Assembly (NCBI GenBank): GCA_902796775.1 | Contig: CADBQK010000405.1 | Coordinates: 1 to 5,858 of the forward strand | From: an uncultured Lachnospiraceae bacterium | GTDB lineage: Bacteria > Bacillota_A > Clostridia > Lachnospirales > Lachnospiraceae | Direction: 5' to 3' | Length of the DNA: 5,858 nt | Notes under the pieces: model-generated | Databases searched by the model: none | The model's input: only the letters and a program-made list of their open reading frames with translations | What the model was told of the DNA's origin: nothing | Part shown: positions 1 to 5,437 of the stretch, one piece after another | How positions within the stretch are numbered: the stretch's first letter is position 1 | Layout: each line of letters begins with the position of its first letter | Translations under genes and position numbers: made by a program

Positions 1-887
1 GGCCACTCCCGGATGGCTTTCCGGAGTGTGTTCAGCACTTTCTTTTTATCTGCGCTCCACAAAGGTGCAATCAGTAATCGTTTGTCTCCATCTCCGGTCA
101 TACGATGTATGACAACATCTTTCGGTATAATAGCAAGGCAGCGGCAGACCAGATTTGTATATGCTTCCAGAGTAAGTGTCTCAAACTTTCCTGCCTCGTA
201 GTCCTTTGCGAGATCCGTTCCTCTCAGCACATGAAGGAGCTGGAGTTTGATACCGGATATGCCCTGGTCACAGACATAACGTACTGTCTCTAAAATATCC
301 TCTTCGCTTTCCCCGGGTAAGCCCAGAATTACATGAGTAATTACTGGCAGCTGTGCCTCCCGTAGCCTCCTGACAGCATCCTCATAAACCGGCAGCGAAT
401 ATCCCCGCCGGATATACTCAGCCGTTTTCTCATGAATCGTCTGCAGTCCCAGCTCCACCCATACAGGTTTGATCCCGCTCATTTCCTTTAAAAGTTCCAG
501 GACCTCATCCGGAAGACAATCCGGCCGGGTTGCAATGGAAAGCGCACAGATATCCGGATGACGGATTGCCTCTTCATAAAGACAGCGCAGGCGGCTAATT
601 GGCGCATATGTACCCGTAAAAGCCTGGAAATATGCAATATATTTCCCTTCTCTGTCCTGACGGATCTTTCCGGATACGCGCTGTTTCGCCTCTTCAATCT
701 GCCTGGAAACGGAAAGTGAGGGATCCGGTGTAAAATCACCGGACCCCTTTCCTGAGCAGAATATACATCCTTTCGTCCCCAGACTGCCATCACGGTTTGG
801 GCAGGTAAAGCCCCCATCCAGGGCAATCTTGTAGACTTTTGCTCCAAAAGTATCTTTCAGATACTGGTTTAATGAATAATAGGTCAT
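1..887 (-). CDS. YhcC-type radical SAM protein (TIGR01212 family), C-terminus cut by window edge
   Basis: This is an iron-sulfur, S-adenosylmethionine-dependent enzyme of the Elp3-like radical SAM branch; the biochemical role of the YhcC group is not established. The frame starts at ATG 887-885 and stays open for 295 codons to the window edge. The [4Fe-4S] cysteines are C29, C41 and C44, in the context CPNRDG-x6-GCIFC, with the long first spacing typical of YhcC/Elp3. Other family blocks are YFQAFTGTYAP (86-96), SIATRPDCLP (117-126), VWVELGLQT (142-150) and VILGLPGESEED about 35 residues later. Family members are roughly 300-310 residues, so only a short tail should be missing. The start lies 6 nt after the lipoprotein stop and has only a weak AAAGG close to the ATG, so translation may be coupled to the upstream gene. 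Family assignment is confident; the substrate is unknown. Confidence 0.93.
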   Translation of the reverse strand, partial: MTYYSLNQYLKDTFGAKVYKIALDGGFTCPNRDGSLGTKGCIFCSGKGSGDFTPDPSLSVSRQIEEAKQRVSGKIRQDREGKYIAYFQAFTGTYAPISRLRCLYEEAIRHPDICALSIATRPDCLPDEVLELLKEMSGIKPVWVELGLQTIHEKTAEYIRRGYSLPVYEDAVRRLREAQLPVITHVILGLPGESEEDILETVRYVCDQGISGIKLQLLHVLRGTDLAKDYEAGKFETLTLEAYTNLVCRCLAIIPKDVVIHRMTGDGDKRLLIAPLWSADKKKVLNTLRKAIREW

Positions 888-893
888 AACCTT

Positions 894-1526
894 TTACGCT
901 TCAGACTCTCCGGTTTCTTCCTCATACTCATAGTAATAACTATCGTCTGTATAGTCCTCTATCAGATCCTCCCAGTCCATGGGAGCAAACTGATAGCTGT
1001 CAGCACCATCGATTGCAAGTACAAGGCCATCCTCGCCTTCTTCGGAGATAGTTACCGCAACTGCCTCTTCACTTTCACCGGAAGTTAAGGTCCCTTTAAG
1101 AGCACCGTCTTCCATTTTAACAAAACCGCCATAAGAATCGGTTAAATAATCTTCACCCAACTGTGCAGCGATGTACCAGCCGGGACCGCCATCCACTTCG
1201 CTATCCATCCAGGAAATGGAGAACATGTATCCGTTATCGGATGCGAAAAGTCCTGTACGGGTCCATCCGTCATCCGGACCTTCAAGACCAGTTTCCGGCA
1301 CCGCTTCAGCTGCAATTTCATCTGTCCCGGGCTCCACTTCCTGAACTGACTCTGCCTCGGGAGCTTCTGTTTCCACCTGTACTTCCTGCACTGTCTCCAC
1401 TGCCTGAGCCGTTTCTGTTTCAGGCGCTTTTGTTTCAGCAGATTTATTAACAGCTGCAGACCCGCCGCAGGCGGCAAGCGTAAACACCATGGAAGCTGTG
1501 ATCAGCGTACAAAGCCATTTTTTCAT
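894..1526 (-). CDS. Putative secreted lipoprotein with acidic linker and C-terminal domain of unknown function
   Basis: A 210-residue protein probably anchored to the outer face of the membrane. It has a type II signal peptide: MKK, a hydrophobic stretch, then lipobox LAAC with the lipidated cysteine at residue 20. Residues 23-87 form a low-complexity linker rich in Glu, Ala, Thr, Val and Pro, in which VQEV recurs at 46-49 and 61-64. Residues 88-183 look like a compact beta-rich domain (SISWMD, GPGWYIAAQLG, GALKGTLTSG, ISEEGEDGL, YQFAPMD). The last about 25 residues are very acidic with a Tyr cluster. I do not recognise a family with known function. ATG 1526 is chosen because AGGAGG lies 6 nt upstream; extending to a TTG at 1556 would add ten residues ahead of the signal peptide. 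The radical SAM gene follows after 6 nt, so the two probably form an operon. Confidence 0.88.
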   Translation of the reverse strand: MKKWLCTLITASMVFTLAACGGSAAVNKSAETKAPETETAQAVETVQEVQVETEAPEAESVQEVEPGTDEIAAEAVPETGLEGPDDGWTRTGLFASDNGYMFSISWMDSEVDGGPGWYIAAQLGEDYLTDSYGGFVKMEDGALKGTLTSGESEEAVAVTISEEGEDGLVLAIDGADSYQFAPMDWEDLIEDYTDDSYYYEYEEETGESEA

Positions 1527-1532
1527 TTTGAA

Positions 1533-1538
1533 CCTCCT
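1533..1538 (-). promoter_or_regulatory. Ribosome binding site of the lipoprotein gene
   Basis: A perfect AGGAGG sits 6 nt before ATG 1526. It decides the start, since the in-frame TTG further upstream has no such site and would spoil the signal peptide. Confidence 0.85.
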
Positions 1539-1545
1539 GTAATTT

Positions 1546-1565
1546 TCAATTCTCAATTCTCAATC
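1546..1565. repeat. 7-bp tandem repeat (TCAATTC, nearly three copies)
   Basis: Two exact copies of TCAATTC are followed by a partial third, TCAATC. On the coding strand of the lipoprotein this reads GATTGAGAATTGAGAATTGA and lies directly upstream of its AGGAGG. It is part of the untranslated leader. Copy number may vary by slippage, which would change the leader length but not the reading frame. Confidence 0.7.
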
Positions 1566-1786
1566 ATTTCACTCACATATACAGAGCTGTTTTCGTCTAC
1601 ATCTAATTAGACCTGTCTTTTCTATTACTAACTACATGTACATCATACTGGGATTCTGTTTCCGCCTTATCCTACTGTTTACCTCCTTATTGAACGGTCT
1701 GCTGTGCACTGATTTCTCTTTTCACTACACCATCCCCACAAATCGTTTCAAATGAGTCCCCAATGAATACACGTCACATCTACTCA

Positions 1787-1812
1787 ATAACACATGCATA
1801 CTATAACACATG
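1787..1812. repeat. Direct repeat ATAACACATG, two copies 16 bp apart
   Basis: Exact 10-bp copies lie at 1787-1796 and 1803-1812. On the minus strand they read CATGTGTTAT and flank or include the candidate -10 at 1800-1805. That position would suit an operator for a repressor or activator, but no regulator gene is visible in the window, so this is inference. Confidence 0.5.
1800..1805 (-). promoter_or_regulatory. Possible extended -10 box for the lipoprotein-radical SAM operon
   Basis: The minus strand reads TGTTATAGT here, that is, a TATAGT -10 preceded by the TGn of an extended -10. The -35 region is poor (TTTCAA at 16 nt). If used, it would give a leader of roughly 265 nt before the lipoprotein ATG, which is long. 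No better promoter was found nearer the gene. Confidence 0.35.
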
Positions 1813-1875
1813 AGAAAAATATTGAAATAAAAAAAGCCTTAAATATTTTTATCGTTTCCTTACGATTACACTATC

Positions 1876-1953
1876 ATAAAAATGAAATGCTCCCTTCCGG
1901 ATATGTACGAGGTATCAGAACACTCTTGTACTCCCCGAAAAGGAGCATTTCAT
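1876..1953 (-). terminator. Long hairpin terminator after the GG-leader SH3b gene
   Basis: The outer arms are 1942-1953 and 1882-1893 (12 bp, exact). On the minus-strand RNA the stem continues inward through a U·G wobble, two A-U pairs, another U·G wobble and three G-C/C-G pairs, making 19 continuous pairs. The plus strand would have A-C mismatches at the wobble positions, so the structure is built for the minus-strand transcript. Inside, 1923-1931 and 1905-1911 can form a smaller helix (GTAC then GAG, with a 2-nt bulge). The stem ends in a short run of five U (1878-1882). It begins 29 nt after the stop of the peptide gene, as expected for a Rho-independent terminator, although the stem is unusually long. 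Confidence 0.72.
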
Positions 1954-1982
1954 GATCGATCATCAGCCGTAAGGAGTCTGTC

Positions 1983-2276
1983 TTATCTGTATCTTTTAAT
2001 AGGCTGAACAAATTTAGCGGTAACCCATCCCTGCTTCTTGCCAAATGCTGCCCAAACAAAGTTGCCTGCCTTCACATCCGGGCAAATCTGGATCACATCA
2101 CCGTTCTTTGCCTTTCCGATCTCATTGCTGTCGTCATGCTCAGGCCTGCTGCGAAGTGCAAGGTAATGTGTAGTTCCAAATACTACTGCGTCAGTCCAGA
2201 ATGTTGTTGAGTCTTTTCCTTTGCCGCCTGCTACCTGATCAAGTTCCTCTGCGTTTAATTTTTCCATATCTGTCAT
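1983..2276 (-). CDS. Double-glycine leader peptide carrying a bacterial SH3 (SH3b) domain
   Basis: A 97-residue protein. Residues 1-18 (MTDMEKLNAEELDQVAGG) fit the double-glycine leader of bacteriocins and peptide pheromones: a Leu/Glu-rich helix, EEL-x2-V, then GG at 17-18, where a peptidase-containing ABC transporter (PCAT) would cut. The remaining 79 residues are not a small peptide: 36-93 match a bacterial SH3 domain, with YLALRSRP aligning to the usual LNVRSGP, EIGKAKNGDVIQI to the central strand pair and QGWVTAKFV to the terminal GYV-like strand. There is one cysteine (C65). ATG 2276 is chosen because AGGAGG lies 8 nt upstream and the leader then has normal length. The gene has its own promoter region and terminator. 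The likely product is an exported protein that binds cell wall or another partner; whether it is a toxin, signal or wall component cannot be told. No transporter or immunity gene lies in the window. Confidence 0.85.
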   Translation of the reverse strand: MTDMEKLNAEELDQVAGGKGKDSTTFWTDAVVFGTTHYLALRSRPEHDDSNEIGKAKNGDVIQICPDVKAGNFVWAAFGKKQGWVTAKFVQPIKRYR

Positions 2277-2284
2277 GATGATGA

Positions 2285-2290
2285 CCTCCT
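2285..2290 (-). promoter_or_regulatory. Ribosome binding site of the GG-leader SH3b gene
   Basis: AGGAGG lies 8 nt before ATG 2276. It settles the start and rejects a 35-residue upstream extension that would bury the leader inside the protein. Confidence 0.85.
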
Positions 2291-2304
2291 TAAAAAATGA
2301 TTTT

Positions 2305-2316
2305 TCTTTTAAAAGA
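2305..2316. repeat. Perfect 12-bp palindrome TCTTTTAAAAGA in the leader of the SH3b gene
   Basis: This perfect palindrome lies between the candidate promoter and the ribosome binding site of the peptide gene. It could be a dimeric-regulator site; in AT-rich leader DNA it may also be chance. Confidence 0.35.
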
Positions 2317-2349
2317 TTTGTTTGTTGGTTTTCTTCTTTTGATGACAAT

Positions 2350-2381
2350 ACTGTAACACCCCATATCCAACAAATGTCCAA
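2350..2381 (-). promoter_or_regulatory. Candidate promoter of the GG-leader SH3b gene
   Basis: The minus strand has TGTTACAGT, an extended -10 (TACAGT, 2350-2355). A -35-like TTGGAC (2376-2381) is 20 nt away, too far for unaided recognition; an alternative -10, TGTTAC (2353-2358), would give 17 nt but is weak. Poor core elements beside tandem repeats suggest an activator-dependent promoter. The transcript would start near 2343, about 65 nt before the ATG. Confidence 0.45.
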
Positions 2382-2385
2382 CAGA
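2363..2385. repeat. Tandem GTTGGA boxes upstream of the SH3b gene
   Basis: On the minus strand two 12-mers, TCTGTTGGACAT and TTTGTTGGATAT, follow each other with an 11-bp period, differing only at two C/T positions. An 11-bp period places both on the same face of the helix. Tandem direct repeats next to a weak promoter are the arrangement used by LytTR-type response regulators at bacteriocin and quorum-sensing promoters. The exact sequence is not one I can assign to a known regulator. Confidence 0.6.
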
Positions 2386-2439
2386 TTTGGAACTTTTTTT
2401 AAATAATATTTTTATTTTTTTCAGTTGTTTTTGACCGGC

Positions 2440-3837
2440 TTATTTCCAGACATCTGTATTATTCAGACCAATGTTGCTTTCATGGAAAACCGGGTCAATT
2501 CCCTGAGCTTTTTGGTATTCATAATCCTTCAAAGTCCGAATCGCAATCCCGGACAGCATCAGAATCACGACAATGTTCACAATGGCTTCAATTCCCATGG
2601 TAACATCTGCCAGGCTCCACGCCACCGTAATATTATTCTGTGCCCCGATGAAAACCATTAATGCTGCAGCGATACGAAATACGGTCATAAATACTTTGCT
2701 CTTACTGATAAAACGGATATTGGACTCTGCATAGAAATAATTCCCGATAATCGATGTGAAGGCAAACATGCAAACCGCCACAGTGATGATGTGGATTGCC
2801 CAGGGGCCAAACTGTCTGGCAACAGACTGCTGGATCAGAGGTATCCCATCCAATGTGCTGTCTGTTTTATATACTCCGGTCAGTAAAAGGATGAAAACGG
2901 TAGTAGAACAGATCATAAGGGTATCAATATACACAGAGACGACCTGCGCCAGTCCCTGCTTTGCCGGATGGGAGACCTCGGCAGACGCAGAGGCATTTGG
3001 GGCGGAACCCATACCCGCTTCGTTAGAGAAGAGCCCTCGCTTGATTCCGTAAACCATACATGATCCCGTAAATCCACCGAAAATTGCCCTGAAGTCAAAT
3101 GCTGAACGAAATATTGCTGCCATCATGGCAGGTATTTCTGCTGCATTCAGAACAATAATCAGGAAACCCATAATAATATACATACTCGCCATGATTGGTA
3201 CAAGTATGGAAGAAACCCAGCTGATCTTATCTGTCCCGCCAAAGAAAAGGATCAGGGAAATTACACAAAGAATGATACCAACCGCAAAGGGAACTCCACT
3301 GTGCTCAAAATTCGGTACATAGTACTGCAGGGCGGATACGATATTATAGGCCTGAAGACCATTGAAGCCGAAAGCAAACGTCGCAATAAGAGAGATCGCA
3401 AAAATGATGCCCAGCCATCTTGCATTCAGAGCTCGTTCAATATAGTAAGCCGGTCCTCCTTTAAAGGAATCTCCATCCTTCTGTTTGTAAATCTGAGCCA
3501 GAGTACTCTCGACAAATGCCGATGCAGAGCCAAGAATCGCCATCAGCCACATCCAGAAAGCTGCACCAGGACCGCCAGCCACGATTGCTGTTGCAACACC
3601 TGCCATATTCCCTGTTCCGACACGGGAAGCTGTCGCAATCATCAATGCCTGAAAAGATGAAACACCTTTATCGCCCTGCTTCTTCTCGAACATACACCGA
3701 ATAGAATCGGGAAAAAGACGAAGCTGTACAAAACCAGTCCGGATCGTGAAAAAAATACCGGCTCCAGCCAGAAGGTAGATCAGACACCAGGTATATAACA
3801 CATCATCAAAAAAGGTAATCGCTTCAGTAAAATCCAT
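2440..3837 (-). CDS. AGCS-family sodium:alanine/glycine symporter
   Basis: A membrane carrier importing alanine and/or glycine with sodium. It is full length at 465 residues, with about ten or eleven hydrophobic segments from residue 17 to 433. Family hallmarks are RVGTGNMAGV (72-81), the AGCS signature GGPGAAFWMWLMAILG (88-103, with Ala where the pattern expects Ile/Leu/Val/Met), SFKGGPAYYIE (124-134) and RGLFSNEAGMGSAPNAS (267-283). The GTGN and NEAGMGS stretches are expected near the substrate and ion site. The start at ATG 3837 has AGAGAGG 8 nt upstream. The gene lies 200 nt after the CoA-transferase gene with a hairpin between, so it is probably read at least partly from its own promoter. 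I see no strong terminator after it, so some transcripts could run into the SH3b gene. Family certain; alanine versus glycine preference cannot be read from sequence alone. Confidence 0.95.
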   Translation of the reverse strand: MDFTEAITFFDDVLYTWCLIYLLAGAGIFFTIRTGFVQLRLFPDSIRCMFEKKQGDKGVSSFQALMIATASRVGTGNMAGVATAIVAGGPGAAFWMWLMAILGSASAFVESTLAQIYKQKDGDSFKGGPAYYIERALNARWLGIIFAISLIATFAFGFNGLQAYNIVSALQYYVPNFEHSGVPFAVGIILCVISLILFFGGTDKISWVSSILVPIMASMYIIMGFLIIVLNAAEIPAMMAAIFRSAFDFRAIFGGFTGSCMVYGIKRGLFSNEAGMGSAPNASASAEVSHPAKQGLAQVVSVYIDTLMICSTTVFILLLTGVYKTDSTLDGIPLIQQSVARQFGPWAIHIITVAVCMFAFTSIIGNYFYAESNIRFISKSKVFMTVFRIAAALMVFIGAQNNITVAWSLADVTMGIEAIVNIVVILMLSGIAIRTLKDYEYQKAQGIDPVFHESNIGLNNTDVWK

Positions 3838-3881
3838 CCCATCAACCTCTCTTTCAAATGATACATACTCTGCTTGCTGCC

Positions 3882-3903
3882 ATTGATTAAAGAAACAATC
3901 AAT
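3882..3903. repeat. Inverted repeat ATTGATT-N8-AATCAAT upstream of the symporter
   Basis: Seven-base arms lie at 3882-3888 and 3897-3903 with an 8-nt spacer, about 45 nt before the symporter ATG. Its position next to the candidate -10 fits an operator, though AT-rich arms of this length can occur by chance. Confidence 0.4.
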
Positions 3904-3933
3904 AAGATATCTCCCGCTTTAACTCCTTCACAA
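3904..3933 (-). promoter_or_regulatory. Weak candidate promoter of the symporter gene
   Basis: TTGTGA (3928-3933) and TATCTT (3904-3909), 18 nt apart on the minus strand, each match four of six consensus bases. Transcription would start near 3897, about 60 nt before the symporter ATG and inside the inverted repeat at 3882-3903. Confidence 0.3.
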
Positions 3934-3981
3934 GAATTGTCTCTAAGGAGAAACAGAGTGTATGAATTCTCTGCTTCTCCT
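3923..3981 (-). promoter_or_regulatory. Hairpin and competing hairpin between CoA-transferase and symporter genes
   Basis: Arms 3969-3981 and 3946-3958 form a 13-bp stem with a 10-nt loop. On the minus-strand RNA all positions pair, one as G·U; the plus strand would have an A-C mismatch. The downstream arm ends in CTCCTT, which can instead pair with AAGGAG (3923-3928), enclosing a small ACAA-TTC-TTGT hairpin. The two folds cannot coexist. The first hairpin may be a terminator of the CoA-transferase transcript, though its U-tract is poor, or part of an attenuation switch. Confidence 0.45.
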
Positions 3982-4037
3982 GGCTCTTCCTTTTTATTTT
4001 TCTCTTTTGAATCAATTTATTAATCATCCGCAGATTT

Positions 4038-5216
4038 TTATGCAAATACGCCCTTTTTCTCAAGTTCTTCATAGTCAAGTCCAAGACTTTCAATGACCTG
4101 ACGTGTATGATAACCAAGCGGATAGCCGGCATGCTTATACTCGCAGGGGCACTCACTGAGCTTGATGGATGTTGCCAACTGTTTGACTTTTACGCCATTA
4201 TGAAGAGGCAGGTCAACATCCACGACCATCTCCCTGGCTTTGATATGCTCATCCTCCAGCAATGCTTCCTTCAGATCCATAACAGGCTGTACACAGGCAT
4301 CATAATGGGAAAAAACCTCAACCCACTCATCCCGGGTCTTTGTCAGGAAGATGCCGCGGATCTGCGCTTTGATCTCCTGTACATTCTCCGGCCAGACGGT
4401 TCCTGCAATCAGATCCGGTCTCTGAATAGCCATGCAGAACTCTCTCCAGAACTTGGGTTCCAGGGACCCAACGCTCATATATCCGCCGTCTTTACATTCA
4501 TAAAAATCGTACATACAGCCGCCATTGAGCATCTTCTCTTCACGGCCGGGCTGCTCGCCGGACACCAGAAATCCTGCTCCATCAAGACTGTTGAAAGGCA
4601 CGCATCCGTCCAGCATAGCAACGTCAACAAACTGCCCCTTTCCAGTGTTGTTGCGATACTGTACAGCTGCAAGTATCCCGATTACAGAGTTCAGGGAACC
4701 AACTGCGATGTCCGCCACCTGAAAATTCATCAGGGTGGGACCGCCGATTTTTCTGCCTGCATGGGAAATGATGCCGCTGCGGGACATATAGTTGATATCA
4801 TGTCCAGCCGCATCGCGCAGCGGACCGGTCTGTCCGTACCCGGTCAGAGCGCAGTAGATCACACCTGGATTGACCTCTTTGAGCTGCTCATAACCAATCC
4901 CCAGCTTGTCCATAACACCAGGCCGAAACTGCTCCAGCACGATATCATACTCCTTGACCAGCTCCTTCACAATGGCAACTGCTTCTGGTGTCTTCATGTT
5001 CAGGAACATCGTTTTTTTATTCCTCCCCAGCCAGGCCTGACAAGCCGAAATGCCTGTGTCGCCGATGAAGGGCTCATAGCCCATCACCAAGTCATACTTG
5101 CCCGCCGAGCTTATTTTCAGAACCTCAGCCCCCATATCCGCAAGCATCAGTGAAGCGTACGGTCCCGGCAAAAGTGTTGAAAAATCCAGAATCTTAAGTC
5201 CGTCAAGTGATCCCAT
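4038..5216 (-). CDS. CaiB/BaiF-superfamily (class III CoA-transferase) protein, alpha-methylacyl-CoA racemase-like
   Basis: A 392-residue cytoplasmic enzyme acting on acyl-CoA thioesters. The N-terminus (LDGLKILDFSTLLPGPYAS, then LADMGAEVLKI) is the CoA-binding start of the superfamily. Three residues match the catalytic set known from mycobacterial alpha-methylacyl-CoA racemase: H139 in AGHDINY, D169 in QVADIAVGS, and E253 in GSLEPKFW, with almost the same spacing as H126, D156 and E241 there. D169 is also the residue that carries CoA in true class III transferases. Racemase or epimerase of 2-methylacyl-CoA is therefore more likely than transfer, but close homologues are often annotated only as CoA-transferase. 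The start at ATG 5216 is set by GGAGG 7 nt upstream; extending to TTG 5234 would have no such site. Its first 70 nt lie inside the DUF4160 frame. Family certain; substrate unknown. Confidence 0.92.
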   Translation of the reverse strand: MGSLDGLKILDFSTLLPGPYASLMLADMGAEVLKISSAGKYDLVMGYEPFIGDTGISACQAWLGRNKKTMFLNMKTPEAVAIVKELVKEYDIVLEQFRPGVMDKLGIGYEQLKEVNPGVIYCALTGYGQTGPLRDAAGHDINYMSRSGIISHAGRKIGGPTLMNFQVADIAVGSLNSVIGILAAVQYRNNTGKGQFVDVAMLDGCVPFNSLDGAGFLVSGEQPGREEKMLNGGCMYDFYECKDGGYMSVGSLEPKFWREFCMAIQRPDLIAGTVWPENVQEIKAQIRGIFLTKTRDEWVEVFSHYDACVQPVMDLKEALLEDEHIKAREMVVDVDLPLHNGVKVKQLATSIKLSECPCEYKHAGYPLGYHTRQVIESLGLDYEELEKKGVFA

Positions 5217-5437
5217 TTCAATACCTCCATCCAAAGAAAATAATGTATATCCCCAGGATTGCCTTGCATTATCGCAGAACGGTTGCCAACATGATTACCT
5301 TTACTGGTGATCCAAACTTTCGTTGCATTTTCCGACGGTTTCCCCTCAGCTATATGAACATGAATAGGTTCAAGCGGATCATTTTCATTCGTCCAGAAAT
5401 AAATCCAGTACGATCCGACCTTAAAAACCTGAGGCAT
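5147..5437 (-). CDS. DUF4160 protein with an altered C-terminus
   Basis: A 96-residue frame. The first half is typical DUF4160: MPQVFKVGSYWIYFW, then PLEPIHVHIAEG (PIHVHI at 24-29) and ATKVWIT (38-44). DUF4160 proteins are small, often next to another short gene, and are suspected toxin-antitoxin parts; their biochemical role is not settled. After residue 48 the usual family pattern is hard to find: the Asn/Ser-rich turn and the helix with a conserved Trp seem missing, and GDIHYF (62-67) resembles the usual extreme end. From about residue 74 the frame overlaps the next gene in another register (70 nt). This suggests an internal deletion and loss of the original stop, so the product may be non-functional. 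ATG 5437 is set by GGAGGG 7 nt upstream. It overlaps the preceding gene by 17 nt, so the two are probably co-translated. Confidence 0.75.
   Translation of the reverse strand: MPQVFKVGSYWIYFWTNENDPLEPIHVHIAEGKPSENATKVWITSKGNHVGNRSAIMQGNPGDIHYFLWMEVLKWDHLTDLRFWIFQHFCRDRTLH
5224..5228 (-). promoter_or_regulatory. Ribosome binding site of the CoA-transferase/racemase gene
   Basis: GGAGG lies 7 nt before ATG 5216. It is inside the coding frame of the DUF4160 gene, so the racemase gene can be translated from the same message. Confidence 0.85.

Larger units (their letters stand above)
1557..1982. other. Gene-free stretch between the lipoprotein and GG-peptide genes
   Basis: I see no convincing coding frame on either strand here. 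The stretch holds the terminator hairpin of the GG-leader peptide gene (1876-1953), an AT-only inverted repeat (1815-1823 with 1842-1850), a pair of direct repeats ATAACACATG around a possible promoter (1787-1812), and the leader of the lipoprotein gene. An isolated AGGAGG at 1682-1687 (minus strand) has no usable start codon after it; it could be a remnant or chance. Confidence 0.6.

Noticed and set aside
488..847. A 119-codon minus-strand frame
   Set aside because: It lies within the radical SAM gene in another register; the true frame carries the cysteine motif and all the family blocks.
1815..1850. Inverted repeat AAAAATATT / AATATTTTT as a terminator
   Set aside because: It has only A-T pairs and an 18-nt spacer, so it would be too weak; probably AT-rich background.
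1882..1953. Terminal inverted repeats of a miniature mobile element
   Set aside because: The arms pair best as minus-strand RNA with G·U wobbles and end in a U run right after a gene, which fits a terminator; no flanking target duplication was seen.
3838..4037. A glycine riboswitch ahead of the AGCS symporter, suggested by GAAGGAG and AGAGAC on the minus strand
   Set aside because: The hallmark CUCUCAGG and GGACAGAG segments are absent, and the spacing does not form the known core. No T-box GGTGG/ACCGCG motif was found either.
3899..4156. An 85-codon minus-strand frame rich in Lys and Arg
   Set aside because: It starts inside the racemase gene out of frame, has no ribosome site, and the rest covers the AT-rich intergenic hairpin region.
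4107..5153. A 348-codon open frame on the plus strand
   Set aside because: It is antisense to the well-supported racemase/CoA-transferase gene, has no family resemblance and no ribosome site, and its residues read like a reversed-codon shadow.
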